Shown one piece after another: positions 1 to 11,436 of a stretch of DNA of 64,000 bases. Every line of letters begins with the position of its first letter. The stretch's first letter is position 1. A model generated the notes under the pieces. That model was not told the origin of the DNA, searched no databases, and was given only the letters and a program-made list of their open reading frames with translations. The stretch is from Bactrocera neohumeralis. Taxonomy: Eukaryota > Arthropoda > Insecta > Diptera > Tephritidae. The stretch covers positions 10,321,341 through 10,385,340 of the forward strand of contig NW_026089624.1 in assembly GCF_024586455.1 (NCBI RefSeq). The letters run 5' to 3'. Both the position numbers and the translations under genes were made by a program.

Positions 1-867
1 ATCGGGAAGGACCTCTCCGAGCCGTTCGATACCAAACGAGGTTTCAGACAAGGTGATTCCCTATCGTCCGACTTCTTCAACCTGCTCCTGGAGAAAATAG
101 TTCGAGCTGCAGAGCTAAACAGAGAAGGTACCATCTTCTATAAGAGTGTACAGCTGCTGGCGTATGCCGACGATATTGATATCATCGGCCTCAACACCCG
201 CGCCGTTAGTTCTGCTTTCTCTAGGCTGGACAAGGAAGCACAGAAAATGGGTCTGGTAGTGAACGAGGGCAAAACGAAATATCTCCTGTCATCAAACAAA
301 CAGTCGTCGCACTCGCGGCTTGGCTCTCACGTCACTGTTGACAGTCATAACTTTGAAGTCGTAGATAATTTCGTCTATTTAGGAACCAGCATTAACACCA
401 CTAATAATTCCCGTCTGCTATATGGTGCAGAGGCTTGGGCGATGACAGCAACCGATGAGTCGACGTTACGAGTTTTCGAGAGAAAAATTCTGCGAAAGAT
501 TTATGGTCCTTTGCGCATTGGCCACGGCGAATATCGCATCCGATGGAACGATGAGCTGTACGAGATATATGACGACATTGACATAGTTCAGCGAATTAAA
601 AGACAGCGGCTACGCTGGCTAGGTCATGTTGTTCGAATGGATGAAAACACTCCAGCTCTGAAAGTATTCGACGCAGTACCCGCCGGGGAAGCAGAGGAAG
701 AGGAAGACCTCCACTCCGTTGGAAGGACCAAGTGGAGAAGGACCTGGCTTCGCTTGGAATATCCAATTGGCGCCACGCAGCGAAAAAAAGAAACGACTGG
801 CGCGCTGTTGTTAACTCGGCTATAATCGCGTAAGCGGTGTCTACGCCAATTAAAAAGAAGAAGAAGT
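1..867 (+). pseudogene. RTE-like non-LTR retrotransposon, 3' part of reverse transcriptase
   Basis: The window opens inside the reverse transcriptase of a non-LTR element. Frame 1 reads a conserved RQGD-type block and then the catalytic YADD motif at 163-174, followed by the C-terminal half (LYGAEAW, RWLGHVVRMDE). About 110 nt are missing near 408-412 compared with the sister copy at 54746-55406, so the YLGTSI block jumps straight to the LLYGAEAW block. The distal frame also shifts near 690. The end is a GAAGAAG-type simple tail at about 855-867, which suits RTE elements that end in short tandem repeats. Four copies of this family lie in the window. The clade is assigned from recalled similarity to the RTE/BovB group. 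Confidence 0.85.
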
Positions 868-909
868 GTCGGAGCGTCAAAAAGCCGTGGTATCGTTAAG
901 CGAACCAAT

Positions 910-1921
910 GTGCTTAAAGCGTCCGAAGTAAAGTCAATGTGGAATATTGGAAAAATAATCCAAACATTTGACTCTAAAGAGAAGTGTATTTCCTTTGCCA
1001 AGGAACAAGAATTGATTCTAAAAGGTAAAATTTGCCGGACGCATAAAGTGCCAATGACGCTCTCGTTATATAAAAGTAGCACTGTTGGGGTGTTTCGATG
1101 CCGGAAAGGGGTTTGTCGGAACAGAACTGCGTTAGCAAGGTCGAGCGATACTTGGTTCGACAATTTGAAAATCCCACTTCCGCAGGTATTTTATCTAATG
1201 TATGCATGTGTATCTCATTGGTCGCATGCGGAAGTGAGGAAAAACAGTTTTATCAGGGAACCAGTTATATCTAGCGCTACTATATGTGACTGGTATAATT
1301 ACTGCCGCGAAGCCGTAGTATTATACCAGGTTGACCATCAGGTAGCGGTAGGTAAAATTGGTGGCCCTGGTAAAACTGTTGAAATAGATGAAAGTAAATT
1401 TAAGAAGAGAAAATACAACAAAGGTAATAATAAAAATATAATTTTTTTTTATGTTTACTAATATATTTTTTCTTATTTTAGGGCGGAGAGTCGAGGGCCA
1501 CTGGGTTCTTGGAATGGTTGAGCATGGGAGTGACGACCTTAGGCTGGAGGTATGTCCCGGCAATGTCAGGTCTGCTGAGGTGCTCATACCTTTGATAGAG
1601 AAGCACGTAGCAAAAGGCAGTGTTATATGTACTGATTGCTGGAAAGCATATGACTGTCTGGCCAGTCACGGGTATGAGCACCGACGGGTTAATCACAGCG
1701 ACCCCGATAATCCGTTCGTCGCCGAGGACGGGACCCATACTCAACGCATCGAGTCCCAGTGGTGCGTAATTAAACGTTTTTTCATAAAAGACAATTACAA
1801 TAACAGCGAAGATTTTTCTAATTTAATATTTGAATATATTTGGAGAAAAAATATTGCAAATAATCATGATGATCCTTTTGTTAAATTATTAGATGCAATT
1901 AAATACACATATAAGCTTTAA
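910..1921 (+). CDS. Merlin (IS1595/ISXO2-like) transposase, two exons
   Basis: This is a DDE transposase of the Merlin superfamily, which resembles bacterial ISXO2/IS1595 transposases. Exons are 910-1423 and 1482-1921. The 58-bp intron 1424-1481 starts GTAATA and ends TTTTAG, and splicing keeps the frame across a Gly codon, giving 317 residues. Candidate catalytic residues are Asp160 (in VEIDES), Asp223 (in VICTDCWKAYD) and Glu262 (in QRIESQWCVIKRF). The N-terminal part carries spaced Cys residues near residues 38-68 that may bind zinc. An alternative start is the Met at 946. I see no stop or frameshift inside the spliced frame, which is unusual here. I could not place its terminal inverted repeats. 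Confidence 0.8.
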
Positions 1922-2339
1922 AACTTTTTTAATACAATGGAAAATTTTTTTCAGATGGTATTTGTTTCCTGCATTTGAGTTTTTATATTAATTTTTATTC
2001 GTTTGATAAATGTGTAATTATGGCAACACTTATTATCTGTCAACAAGGAATACTTTTATTATTGTGCATGGAATGAAAATTGTGTTAAATATAAAATGCT
2101 TATTTTAAGCAAATAACTAAATAATTTTTGGAAAAAAAAATGTAGAAACAATGTAGTGAAGTGTAAGTGCATAAAAAGTGTATCATATGAAATAAATAAT
2201 TAAGAGAAATCGAGAAATTGCAAGATAAAATTTGCAAAATTTTCAATTTTAAATGCAACTATCTCGAAAACTATAAGTTTGCGGCGGCAATAATTATATA
2301 TATTCTTAATCAGGAACATCAGCTCTATCCAACCATACC
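1922..2339. other. AT-rich spacer, no gene seen
   Basis: Very AT-rich sequence between the Merlin gene and the gypsy fragment. It probably contains the Merlin 3' flank, but I could not identify an inverted repeat, LTR or coding segment. Confidence 0.6.
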
Positions 2340-3657
2340 ACATTTAACCCTAAAATCGTGGGATGGTATACTAAAGCTTCCCCAAAACGCATAAATGAAG
2401 ATGGTAGTCCGAAATTGAGACTGGTTATCGACTTTAAAAACATTAATGAAAAAACAATTGCCGACAGGTACCCAATGCCTAATCCCGAGGTGATACTTTT
2501 TAATTTGGGAGAATCAAAATACTTTTCCACAATAGATTTAGAGTCTGTATTTCATCAAATATTGATGGAAGAAAACGACATAGAAAAAACAGCATTTTCT
2601 GTACATAACGGAAAATATGAATACCTTAGAATGCCATTTGGACTTAAAAATGCTCCAAGTATATTTCAGAGAGCAATCAATAATATTTTACATGAATGTA
2701 TAGGAAAATTTTGTCACGTACGTATATGTTGACGACATAATAGTATATTCAAAAACTCTAAAGGAACATATATCTCATTTGAAATATATAGTACAAACCC
2801 TCGAAGATGCCCATATGAAAATACCTATAGAAAAATCAAAATTTTTAGAAACCGAGGTTGAATTTTTAGGATACGTTGTATCCATAAGATTATAAAAACT
2901 GATCCCAAAAAAGTAGAAACAATAAAAAATTACCAATATCCCAAGACGTTACGACAACTTAGAGGATTTTCAGGATTAACGGGATACCACAGGAAATTTT
3001 TAGGAAATTATGCAACAATAGCTTAACCACTAACCAAACACTTAAAGGAAGAAAATGGTAAAATATCGCAATATATGTCCAAAAAAGCAATTATTAATCT
3101 TGATCAAGAAGGAATTGTTGCTTGTGAAACCTTAAAAAGAGCGTTACAAGAACAAGTTGAATTAGCTCAACCAAACTTTGAGACAAAATTAATTTTAACT
3201 ACTGATGCATCTAATGTTGCTGTAGGTGCAGTTTTATCCCAAGAAGGAAGACCAATAACATTTATTTCAAAGACACTAAACTCTACCGAACAAAATTACG
3301 CAACAAACGAAAAAGAATTATTCGCCATAGTTTGGGCATTAAAGACATTACGCCATTATCTTTATGCACACGGATCATCAAACATTAGCATTTGCAATGT
3401 CCCAAAAAAATCCGAATTTTAAAATGAAGAAATGGAGAGCTCTCATTGAGGAGTTTTCTCCAAAAATAATTTATAAACCAGGAAAAACAAATGTAGTTGC
3501 TGACACATTATCAAGACAAGTATTAAATAATTTAACAAGTTCTTGTGAGTCGAGGGACTCAAGTGATTCACTAATAGAAACCCAACAATCCGCAGAAAGT
3601 AACGATGAGTATCAAATTCATAAAACAAAAAAACCTTTGAATCATTTTAAGCAATAG
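2340..3657 (+). pseudogene. Ty3/gypsy (errantivirus-like) pol remnant: reverse transcriptase and RNase H
   Basis: Decayed LTR-retrotransposon pol. The reverse transcriptase runs from about 2358 with LRLVIDFKNIN, a MPFGLKNAPS block, and the YVDD catalytic motif at 2725-2736. YVDD lies in a different frame from the preceding block, so a frameshift falls near 2715. A stop and frame change follow near 2895. RNase H starts near 3170 (TTDASNVAVGAVLSQ) and is broken again near 3380. The tether region ends with ADTLSRQ at about 3520. The sequence resembles the 17.6/297 group of insect elements. No LTR is visible on the left. It is not functional as it stands. Confidence 0.85.
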
Positions 3658-4356
3658 ATGGTAATCAATAATGGAGCAAGAATTACTGTCTTAGAGACTA
3701 TTTCTTCTTTTAATAATAAACGTTTTTTAATTGAATATGACAGACCAGAAAATATAATTGGTATTTTAAAAGAATATATGAATCCCAAAGTACATAGTTA
3801 TAGGAATATTTTGCACACCTGAAGTGCTATATGCAATAAAAACCATTTTGAAGGAGACATTTGCCACGATAAAATTTCTATATACTAAACTATACCCTAA
3901 TGATATATGCAATAAAGAAGATCAAGGAACGATAATTGAGCAAACACATAATAGAGCGCATAGAAATTATAAGGAAAATTTGGCACAAATTAGGCAGCAA
4001 TATTAATGATAACACAATTTAAACAGTATGCAAAAAATTGTAGCATATGTAATAGTAATAAATATGAAAGACATCCGAAACTAATTCCAATAGGGGAAGC
4101 ACCAATACCAAAAAAAGAGAGAGAACAACTCCATATAGATATTTTTTTCGCACAAAAGCTTAAATTTCTTACATGTATAGATTCATATTTCAAATTTCTA
4201 ATCGTAAAACATATAGAAGACAAATCAAATTTAGAAGAAAAAGTTTTGGAACTGTTACAAATATTTCCAAATGTTTAAAGTATAGTTATTGATAATGAAC
4301 CAGACTTAAGTACGATACAGTTCAAGTCTTTAATGGAAAGAATAAATGTACAAATT
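3658..4356 (+). pseudogene. Ty3/gypsy integrase remnant
   Basis: This continues the preceding pol fragment. At about 3920-4080 the zinc-binding HHCC arrangement of integrase can be read (H...H in the EQTHNRAHRN part, then CSICNSNK), and the start of the catalytic core follows (HIDIFF at about 4131). Stops fall at 4004-4006 and about 4276, so the region is non-coding now. Similarity ends at about 4356, where the hAT fragment begins. Whether the hAT inserted here or a deletion joined the two cannot be told from the junction. Confidence 0.75.
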
Positions 4357-5441
4357 TGTGTGACACCCCCCCCATCTTCGAACGAGTCGGCATTTTCGCA
4401 TTATTGCTGATTGAAAGCACATCAGCGTCATTCCAACAAATGAATGACGATTCACATTGCATTTGCTGAAAAATGTCAGATCAACCCTGAAAATGACTTT
4501 TCGAAACACCACAGAACACGCCGTGCTCCGAAGAAGTATGAGGATAATCCAGCAACTGCTTGTAATTTTGATTTCCAGACATTTTATAGAAAAGAATTCA
4601 AAATTGTCCTCGAAAATTTCACAAATTGTATTCAAGATAATTTGCAAGAAACTATGTCAACCTTCAAACCCATTCAAGAGATATTCAGGATTCCAGCTAA
4701 CAGAAGTAATATTACAATAGAATCTATACAATTTGTTGTGCAATTGGAACCTAAGTTCTTCAGTGAAGGTTTAGATTGTATTTTTGCTGAAACACAAATT
4801 CTTTTTGATTCATGTAAAGAGTGTAAATCTTTCGATGACATTTCTATAGTAGCGTACAAATTGAGAAAGGTCATTCCTTCTGCGTACAAAATTGTTCATT
4901 ACATAATGACTGCTCCTGTCACGTCAGCTTCATGTGAACGTTCTTTTAGTAAATTGAAATTTGTTTTCAACGATTTGCGTACAGCAATGGGGTATGAACG
5001 TTTGAATTCTTTGATGCTGCTTTCTTCTTCAAAGGATAAAGTAGACGAAATCGATCTGCGCGATGTTGTTGGAAAATGGTCAATGTTGAAATATCGCAGA
5101 GTGAAAATATAACTCAGAAATTTATATTTTTTGCAATTCAATTTCTTAAGAAAATCTTGTTTTTTCCCGCGTAACTCGTCGCTGAACAATATATGTATTT
5201 TATATTAAGAGAAACATATTAAATGATGATTATACTAATATGTACAATACTTATTTGAGAATAAAATAATGAATTATGCTATTATGTTGTCAAATTTCTC
5301 CGTAATACCTTCTCAGAAATGAAGATATCCTTATTTTATATATATTTATAAACATATACATTAAATCGGCAAATTCTTGAAATGAGTCGGCATTTCAAAG
5401 GGACTCACCCCCCCATTATCTGGATCCTCGCGACGCCCCTG
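4357..5441 (+). mobile_element. hAT transposon, 5'-truncated, 3' end
   Basis: The right end at 5422-5441 reads as the inverted form of CAGGGGCGTCGCGAGGATCC, a typical hAT terminus starting CAGGG. Upstream is the C-terminal part of a hAT transposase. The left boundary lacks a matching inverted terminus. Instead a C-run and GAGTCGGCATTT at 4384 recur in the same orientation at 5384, so the left end is probably an internal deletion product. Confidence 0.65.
4444..5112 (+). pseudogene. hAT transposase C-terminus (ZMYM1-like)
   Basis: A 222-residue open frame matching the C-terminal third of hAT transposases of the zinc-finger-MYM-type-1-like group. The dimerisation segment is clear near residues 150-200, with a TSASCERSFSKLK block followed by RLNSLMLLS. 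The N-terminal BED/TTF zinc finger and the catalytic Asp residues are absent, so this is a truncated gene. The frame itself is open to its stop at 5110-5112. Confidence 0.8.
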
Positions 5442-5502
5442 AATATATATTTAAGAGTCAAATTTAAGTCAAAATGGTACTGTTCAAATTGATAGTCTAA
5501 AG
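5442..5502. other. short spacer between two hAT termini
   Basis: AT-rich sequence of about 60 bp. Its last 8 bases, GTCTAAAG at 5495-5502, partly match GTCTATAT after 16606, a possible degraded target duplication of the next element. Confidence 0.4.
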
Positions 5503-6186
5503 CAGTGTTTCCCAAAGTGGGCGATAACGCCCCCTTGTGGGCGATGCAGGTGTCAAGGGGAGCGATAAGAGACCCAGAAAGAAAATGGGGGCGTTGTGTA
5601 GAGGTCTGGGGGTTATTTGTAATTTTATTTAGCTAGGAGGCGTCTTAGACAACGACTACATGAGCTCTCGACTCTCAACAACAACTTGTTAACATCAACT
5701 AATATGCATGAAAAGATTGCTCAAACTCGGTTCTATATTTCTCTCCGCGTAGTTCATATATCTGTCCTATTTTATTGAATATAGAAAAAATTAAAATCAT
5801 GTCAATCGGTCGCTCCGTTTCATAACGGGGCACCTCGACAGGATAGAATTTATAGAATACTAACTGTCAAACGTATTGCTATTGCCATTGCCGAATCTGT
5901 ATGTGGGCATTTGCTATCATAATATAATCATTTGCGCAAAGGTGTAGGGTAGGTATGTAGGTTCGAGCTGATGTAGCGCATGCTTTGAGCTCTTGAATAA
6001 TTTATTTTATCACTTGCGAAATGACGTCGGGTAGGTAGCTGACGTAGCGCACGTTTTGAGCTTTTGAACTCCTTAAATCTTTAATGTGGAAAATAAAAAA
6101 AAGGATCTTTATCCATTCTTACAAATGTATTTCTGGGAAAAATAAGATAATACGAAAAGGAGAAAGACGTAACGCAGCTTGCATAT
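5503..6186 (+). mobile_element. hAT-type element, left terminal region (copy A)
   Basis: Starts with the terminal sequence CAGTGTTTCCCAAAGTGGGC, followed by C- and G-rich subterminal repeats to about 5630. The same region is present in inverted orientation at 15907-16606, and from 5635 onward in direct orientation at 12699. No transposase is readable here, so it may be a non-autonomous derivative. The CAGTG start suits hAT. Confidence 0.75.
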
Positions 6187-7959
6187 CAAGCCTCCCCAGA
6201 GATTTTAGAAATTCCATTGAATAACTCACGGCTTCGAATTTTTCGCAACAAAAATTGGGCGTGCACTCAAGCAATGGTAGTTAAGATAACTTGGATAATG
6301 TGGGCATAAACATTCGTGATGAGTTCATATTTCGTGGATAGTGCTTCGTGCATTTATTGTCAGACATATAAACCGAAGTGGGATTGTGGTGTCCGCAAGG
6401 TCCAAGAACCATATTGGTGTCAGCCCACACCAAATTTAGCGTAGGATTCAAAGTTTGATAAGCATCCTATTTATTTCAACTTAAACGCACAATTTAACAT
6501 ACTTTATGCGCAATAAAAGAATTGTATTCAATAGCTTTAAATATGAACTAAATACTATTTTATTATAATGGACTATTCGATGCAATGAAAACTTTATAGC
6601 CGGTATTAGAACCCAAGTGATTAAGGTTTCAACTTAAGCGGCTATACCAATGTGACACTTTCAAAAAAAATTCTTTTTGTTTTTTTGCTTTTTCGATAGT
6701 TTATATATTCAAAAATATCCTGTGAAATTCGCAAGGTCGTATCTTGAATAGTTTTTGAATGGCAGCGTTCTAAACAGCGCCCGCTCAGAGATGCAAACAT
6801 ATATAAGTGAAACTTTAAACGCGTTTTTCTCGAAACGACATTTTTCTAAATTGCTAATCTAATCATAACTCAACGAGAAATTGACCGATCGACTTTAAAT
6901 TAAAACTGGGTATAGTTGAATACATTTGCTATACAATGAACTACGATCTTTTTGATTGGTTGAAAATTGTCAATTTGGCATTAAAACAACGACCATTTTT
7001 CCGTAAAAAACTATTTTTTTTTTCAAACTTAATTTTTGATATTTTTCAAAGATCGTAAATCATTGTATAGAAAATATATTTAAGTTTAATAAACATTTGA
7101 CATTGAACGTTTACAAACCAACCCGCCTGAGGGTTTTTCCTGATCCTTCAGATTTTCTTCAAAGCTCTTATCCTCTTTGGCATATGTCTGAGTTCTTGTT
7201 TAGCCCAACTTTATAGCAGTCTCACACTTAACATAACATTGGTACGATTACGATTCTTTTGACGCCGTAATTTGAAGGTATGGGCGGATAAAGGAGGTCT
7301 TGAGGATTAGAAAATGTGTACTCATATACTCACCTCAAACTTCTAGTTTTTGAGATATTACAAATTTTTGAACTTAAATAAAAATATCTCGAAAACTATA
7401 AGTTTTTTATTTTTATTTTTTAATCCTGAGGTGTTTCCCTATCCATCTGTATCATCAAATCACGGCGCCAAAAGAACCCTAATATTGCCATTACATTTAT
7501 GTGAAACCTAGGATTTATCTTGATTCCTCACAGGAAATCCAAAATAGTCTAAATCGCACTATTCAATAATCAGTGGTGTGGAATCTGATAGTTGTCGGAA
7601 TTAGAATTGAAACCGATAAAAAAAGTAGTAGGTGCCATGAACTCAGATATTATTGGTTTGATGTTTGAAACAGGATTTTTATTGGTTTGAGTGTAATCGA
7701 AACCAATTTTATGGGTTTTGATATCAGATATAAGGCAAGAAGACAATCGCTAGCAAATTTGAATATGGCGTTGTAATTTCTGTGTGCTGTTAGACGGTTG
7801 AAAAAATGCAATTTATGAAATTTATTTATTTTGTTGTACGAATTAATCAACTTTACTTTTAGAGGGGAAAACGTAAGAATAGAACACAAAATACCATAAT
7901 AATTGAATTTATGGAAAAAATTCAGACATCATAAGAGGATTTACAAATCGCAATTAAAT

Positions 7960-8110
7960 GCTTATAGATTCATTATGGCAGGAATTATCGGAATCCTGTA
8001 ATGCTGCAGGTCCTCCACATAAAGACACCGGGCGGAAAAAGGTAAATAAATAACTTGTTTTTATGAGTTGCTAACTGACGCTGCAGGTGTTGTCGTGCGT
8101 GAAATTATGT
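7960..8110 (+). pseudogene. Myb/SANT-like exon fragment, Harbinger accessory protein
   Basis: The short frame SLWQELSESCNAAGPPHKD resembles the helix and the GPP loop of the Myb/SANT-like protein that accompanies PIF/Harbinger transposases (compare AAELNNIGPP at 32639). A GTAAAT donor-like site follows the KK codons at about 8041, and a TGCAG acceptor-like site lies near 8087. The fragment is repeated at about 15030-15180 in copy B. Too short for certainty. Confidence 0.45.
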
Positions 8111-8294
8111 AAGAGTTTATATTTAGTTTGAAAAATTGTTTCACTCTGAGTATTGCAAAACCAATAATCATGACACTCACAAGTGGCCTGATTTAAGAAA
8201 AAAGAAAACAAAATAAATTCTTATACATCTATTAAATATATATAAATAAAAAAGAAATTTAACCCTATTGTTGTGAGTATTGATATATGTATAT

Positions 8295-8448
8295 TAGGGC
8301 GGGTCGATTTAAACATCGCCCTTTGCTCTAGAAAAATCATATTCTAGGGATCAAAATAAGAAACTTTGCCGAAGGAACCATACCTCTAAAACGAATTTTG
8401 ATGTCCCCCAATTTGGGTCGAACTTTTGGGTAGGGGCAAGTTTTGAAA
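8295..8448 (+). repeat. Left terminal inverted repeat of the 8295-11280 element
   Basis: Matches the reverse complement of 11115-11280 over about 150 bp, including CTAGGGATCAAAATAAGAAA and a GTAGGGGCAA block. The right arm has an extra ~15 bp near its tip. Confidence 0.9.
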
Positions 8449-8766
8449 AATCCCACTTTGACCCATTTAGAGTGCTCCAATCGAGTCCAAATGTATGACC
8501 GACCCCCACTAACTTTTGACGGCCGATCCACCCATGCCAGTGGCATACCCCCTGGAACTCCCATGGGGGGTTCCCCATACAATAATTTCAAAAAATCACC
8601 ATTTTTGGCCTTTACATGAAAAAATCAGCTAAATGGCTATGTTTTTTCTCTATTTTTATTTATTTATTTATAATAATATCTATTTTTTCTCTTAAGAAAT
8701 TTATTTAGTCAGAACATATGTAAATGAAAAAATTAATTTGAGTTATAGAAAAGTAACTAAAAAAAA

Positions 8767-10990
8767 TTATTGTTTGAAATCTTTTTTACTTTCAAGTCTG
8801 GGCAATTTCGCACGGCTCTCTAATGTCGTCGCCATAACAGCCTCTACATTTTCCGATATAGCCCGTTTGGAAACGCTAGCTAGCAATTTAACATGTCGTT
8901 CCGTTTCTTGTATGTGTGATGGAATTTTTGGATCATTAAACGGTGGATCATCTTGATTTAAATATTCTTTCAATGTATCGTACGGAATGCTTCGCGTGAA
9001 TGGTGGTTCAAATACGATATTTATATCATTCAAATTGATCATTTCCGTATAACTTGTGCAATTAAAGTTTATATCTGGTTTTTTAAACTCTAAATTCCAT
9101 TGGCTCGTCAACATCAGTTCGATAGCGTAGAATTTGCTTGATGGCACAGTCGCGCTTTTCTTTCCTATCATCAAACAACATTGATAAGAAGATATTTTCC
9201 GAATGCGCATAATATGAATTATCTTTAATTACTTGATTGACAATTTTGCGTAAGCGAGGTTCTAGAAATCGTGACCAACCAATGAACATGAAAAATAATG
9301 CACTGCCGTACACGACAGAGCTGTAATACTTGATATTGAAGTTCATTGGCACATAACATTTAATTATAAATTCAACCAGAATTCTTAAATTTGAATTTAA
9401 ATCGCAATAATCTAGCGGCCTTGGTGAGCCACCGAGAATGTACAATTTTCCCTGGTTTGATGTTAGCCAGATCCACCGGAACCACGCCGCTAGAAATTGC
9501 ATGGGCCATGTCGTATAAGTACTTCGGTGGAAAATTCTTTTTTTTCTGGAGCAGGGGGCATATTTTGCAACTCAATTTTCTGGAAGCCGTCCACCACCTA
9601 GAAATATATAATAATTAAATAATTAAAAATGGTTGACAATTATAATAAATGAGTGATAGCAATAACTTACCGGAAGAGTTTCACAAGTTTCGATTTGACG
9701 GCTCAGTTTTCCGGTTGCCGATCTTGGTCCAGTGCTGGTTGATTTATCCAAAGCTTCAAACAAATGCCGAAACGGAAGTTCGTTGAAATGTAGAAGGCAA
9801 ACAAACCAATGCAATGGTCTTTTTAACAGCAATTCGAATCGTCGTATAATTCCACCGTGTAAGCCAGTGTTTGTTAGCTCACCGTCAGTGCATATTCCAA
9901 TTAATGTATCCAGTGATATATTTTTATCGTTGAAAAAACCATTTCATTTGGTTGTTTTGTATTCAGCGGTTTCATGTTCCAGTCTTACGTAACCAATCAA
10001 TTCAGAATTGGGTTCTCTCAAAATAACAAGATGAGGTTCTTTTACCATCCTAGTATGATACTTCTCATCAATTTTATCTATCGTTAAAGTATCATCTTTT
10101 CTGCCATCGAATGAAAACGCTAACAAATTGGTATCATCTAACCGTTTGCGAAGCACTTCTTGTCTGCATTTCTCTTTTTCTCTGCGAACTTTCGATTTAT
10201 CCATGATGAGAGGTTTCCCATGCTTATCTTTAATTTTAAAACCTTGCAAAAGAGCGGTTCCCAATGCTGATGCTACTCTGTCAGGCACACCAAATCTATC
10301 ACAAACCAAGGCAAAGTTAAAACAATCGTATCTCTCTGTGGATTGTGAACTTGTGCTTCTATCCATATCTTCTTGAACCGGTGGAGGTGCGTATGTTGAA
10401 TCATCGGGATCTTGGTATGTTGGCATTGATGATATAGACGTTGCTCCTTGCTCTTCAGTTTCCATCATAAATGCATTCATTGTTAGTCTTCTCTGATTAT
10501 GTTGATCGTGCATGAACCCTTTGAGGCGTTCGGGAACCCAGCCGCATGCAAATGGAGCTGCCTTCAAATCGCATTTACATGTTCCAGTGTAAAAAATTGT
10601 TTCCAGAGATTTTACATACTCTGTAAATTGTTGGGCGTTGTTTATTCTCTTGATTTGCTCTTGATACTTGTCAAGCAATTTATTCAATTTATTACATACA
10701 CTTTTTTTCAGCATTATTTCCATACCAAGTTTTTTCCAAATTCCAATCAACTTATCTTGTACTTGAATAGTGAATGATTTATGGGAAAACTTTTTTTGTT
10801 CTGTTTTAGCACGTTCGCTTAAGTAAAAATATTATCTGAAGACATCCAGATGGGTTGGTAAATTAAGATCAGTCAAATCAGTAGACACACCAAAAACAGT
10901 AACATCATGCTTGGGTATATGACTCATTGGGTTTTCGATAGTTGTTAATGTAGTTGCTTCATCTTGCGGTGTAGAGGATGGTGGATTCAT
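8767..10990 (-). pseudogene. Putative transposase of an uncharacterised invertebrate family
   Basis: The probable start is the ATG at 10990-10988, in frame with the body. A TAA at 10834-10832 interrupts it, and the frame then stays open to about 9944. A frameshift follows, then an ICTDGELTNTG block (near 9885), then LLHFNELPFRHLF. An intron with GTAAGT donor at 9670 and TAG acceptor at 9598 follows. Further frame changes lie near 9400 and 9130. The C-terminus has ERHVKLLASVS, ending at 8767. I recall this protein type (a DG..NTG motif, HFNELPFRHLF, RWLT, then a late RHVKL) as abundant in aphid, moth and Hydra genomes under uncharacterised names. The acidic motifs suggest an RNase H-like fold, but this is inference. 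Confidence 0.75.
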
Positions 10991-11114
10991 TGTAAGCTTT
11001 TTGATTTGAAATGGTCACATCACTCATTATTTTTGTTGAAATACCATAGTGGTTATTGCTTTAGTTCTCCTCACTTTCAGAGGTAATAAGAATGAAATGG
11101 TAATTTCAATTCTA

Positions 11115-11280
11115 TTTCAAAATTTGCCCCTACCCAAAAGTTCGACCCAAATTGGGGGACATCAGAATTCGTTTCAGAGGTATGGTTCCTTCGGCAAAGT
11201 TTCTTATTTTGATCCCTAGAATATAATTTTCATAGAGCAATGGGCGATTTTTTTGCCTCCCCACAAATCGACCCGGCCTA
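11115..11280 (-). repeat. Right terminal inverted repeat of the 8295-11280 element
   Basis: Inverted partner of 8295-8448. It ends at 11280 immediately before the second copy of the target duplication ATGTATAT. Confidence 0.9.
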
Positions 11281-11436
11281 ATGTATATGCTATTTCATGA
11301 AACTCACAAATATATAAAAAACACCGAAAAATAAGGATTATAGAAAAGAGGCGATAGTTCAATATCAAGAAATAAAGAATTTTTAAAGCGAACAAAATAA
11401 TTTTACAATTTTCAAAATGGCAGTGAATAATTTTAC

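Larger units (their letters stand above)
5635..8757 (+). repeat. direct duplication, copy A (partner 12699-15806)
   Basis: This stretch is repeated about 7.06 kb downstream with near identity. Both copies include the same left end of the transposon described at 8295, so the duplication is younger than that insertion. The content is largely non-coding: hAT interior to about 6350, AT-rich sequence with a possible short gene fragment at 7960-8110, then the left end of the nested transposon. Confidence 0.85.
8295..11280 (-). mobile_element. Intron-containing TIR transposon, family not named; 8-bp TSD
   Basis: A 2986-bp element with long imperfect terminal inverted repeats: TAGGGCGGGTCGATTT at 8295, and TAGGCCGGGTCGATTT read inward from 11280. 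The perfect 8-bp direct repeat ATGTATAT flanks it at 8287-8294 and 11281-11288. An 8-bp duplication fits hAT, P, Merlin, Zisupton and a few other superfamilies. It carries one gene on the minus strand. Only its left end is present in copy B, at 15358-15806, before the gap. Confidence 0.85.

Noticed and set aside
624..1163. Long minus-strand frame of 179 codons over the RTE end and Merlin start
   Set aside because: It spans two unrelated plus-strand genes and has no recognisable motif; it is a shadow frame.
8337..8591. 84-codon minus frame repeated at 15400-15663
   Set aside because: Lies in the terminal inverted repeat and the untranslated end of the 8295-11280 element; duplicated because copy B duplicates it.
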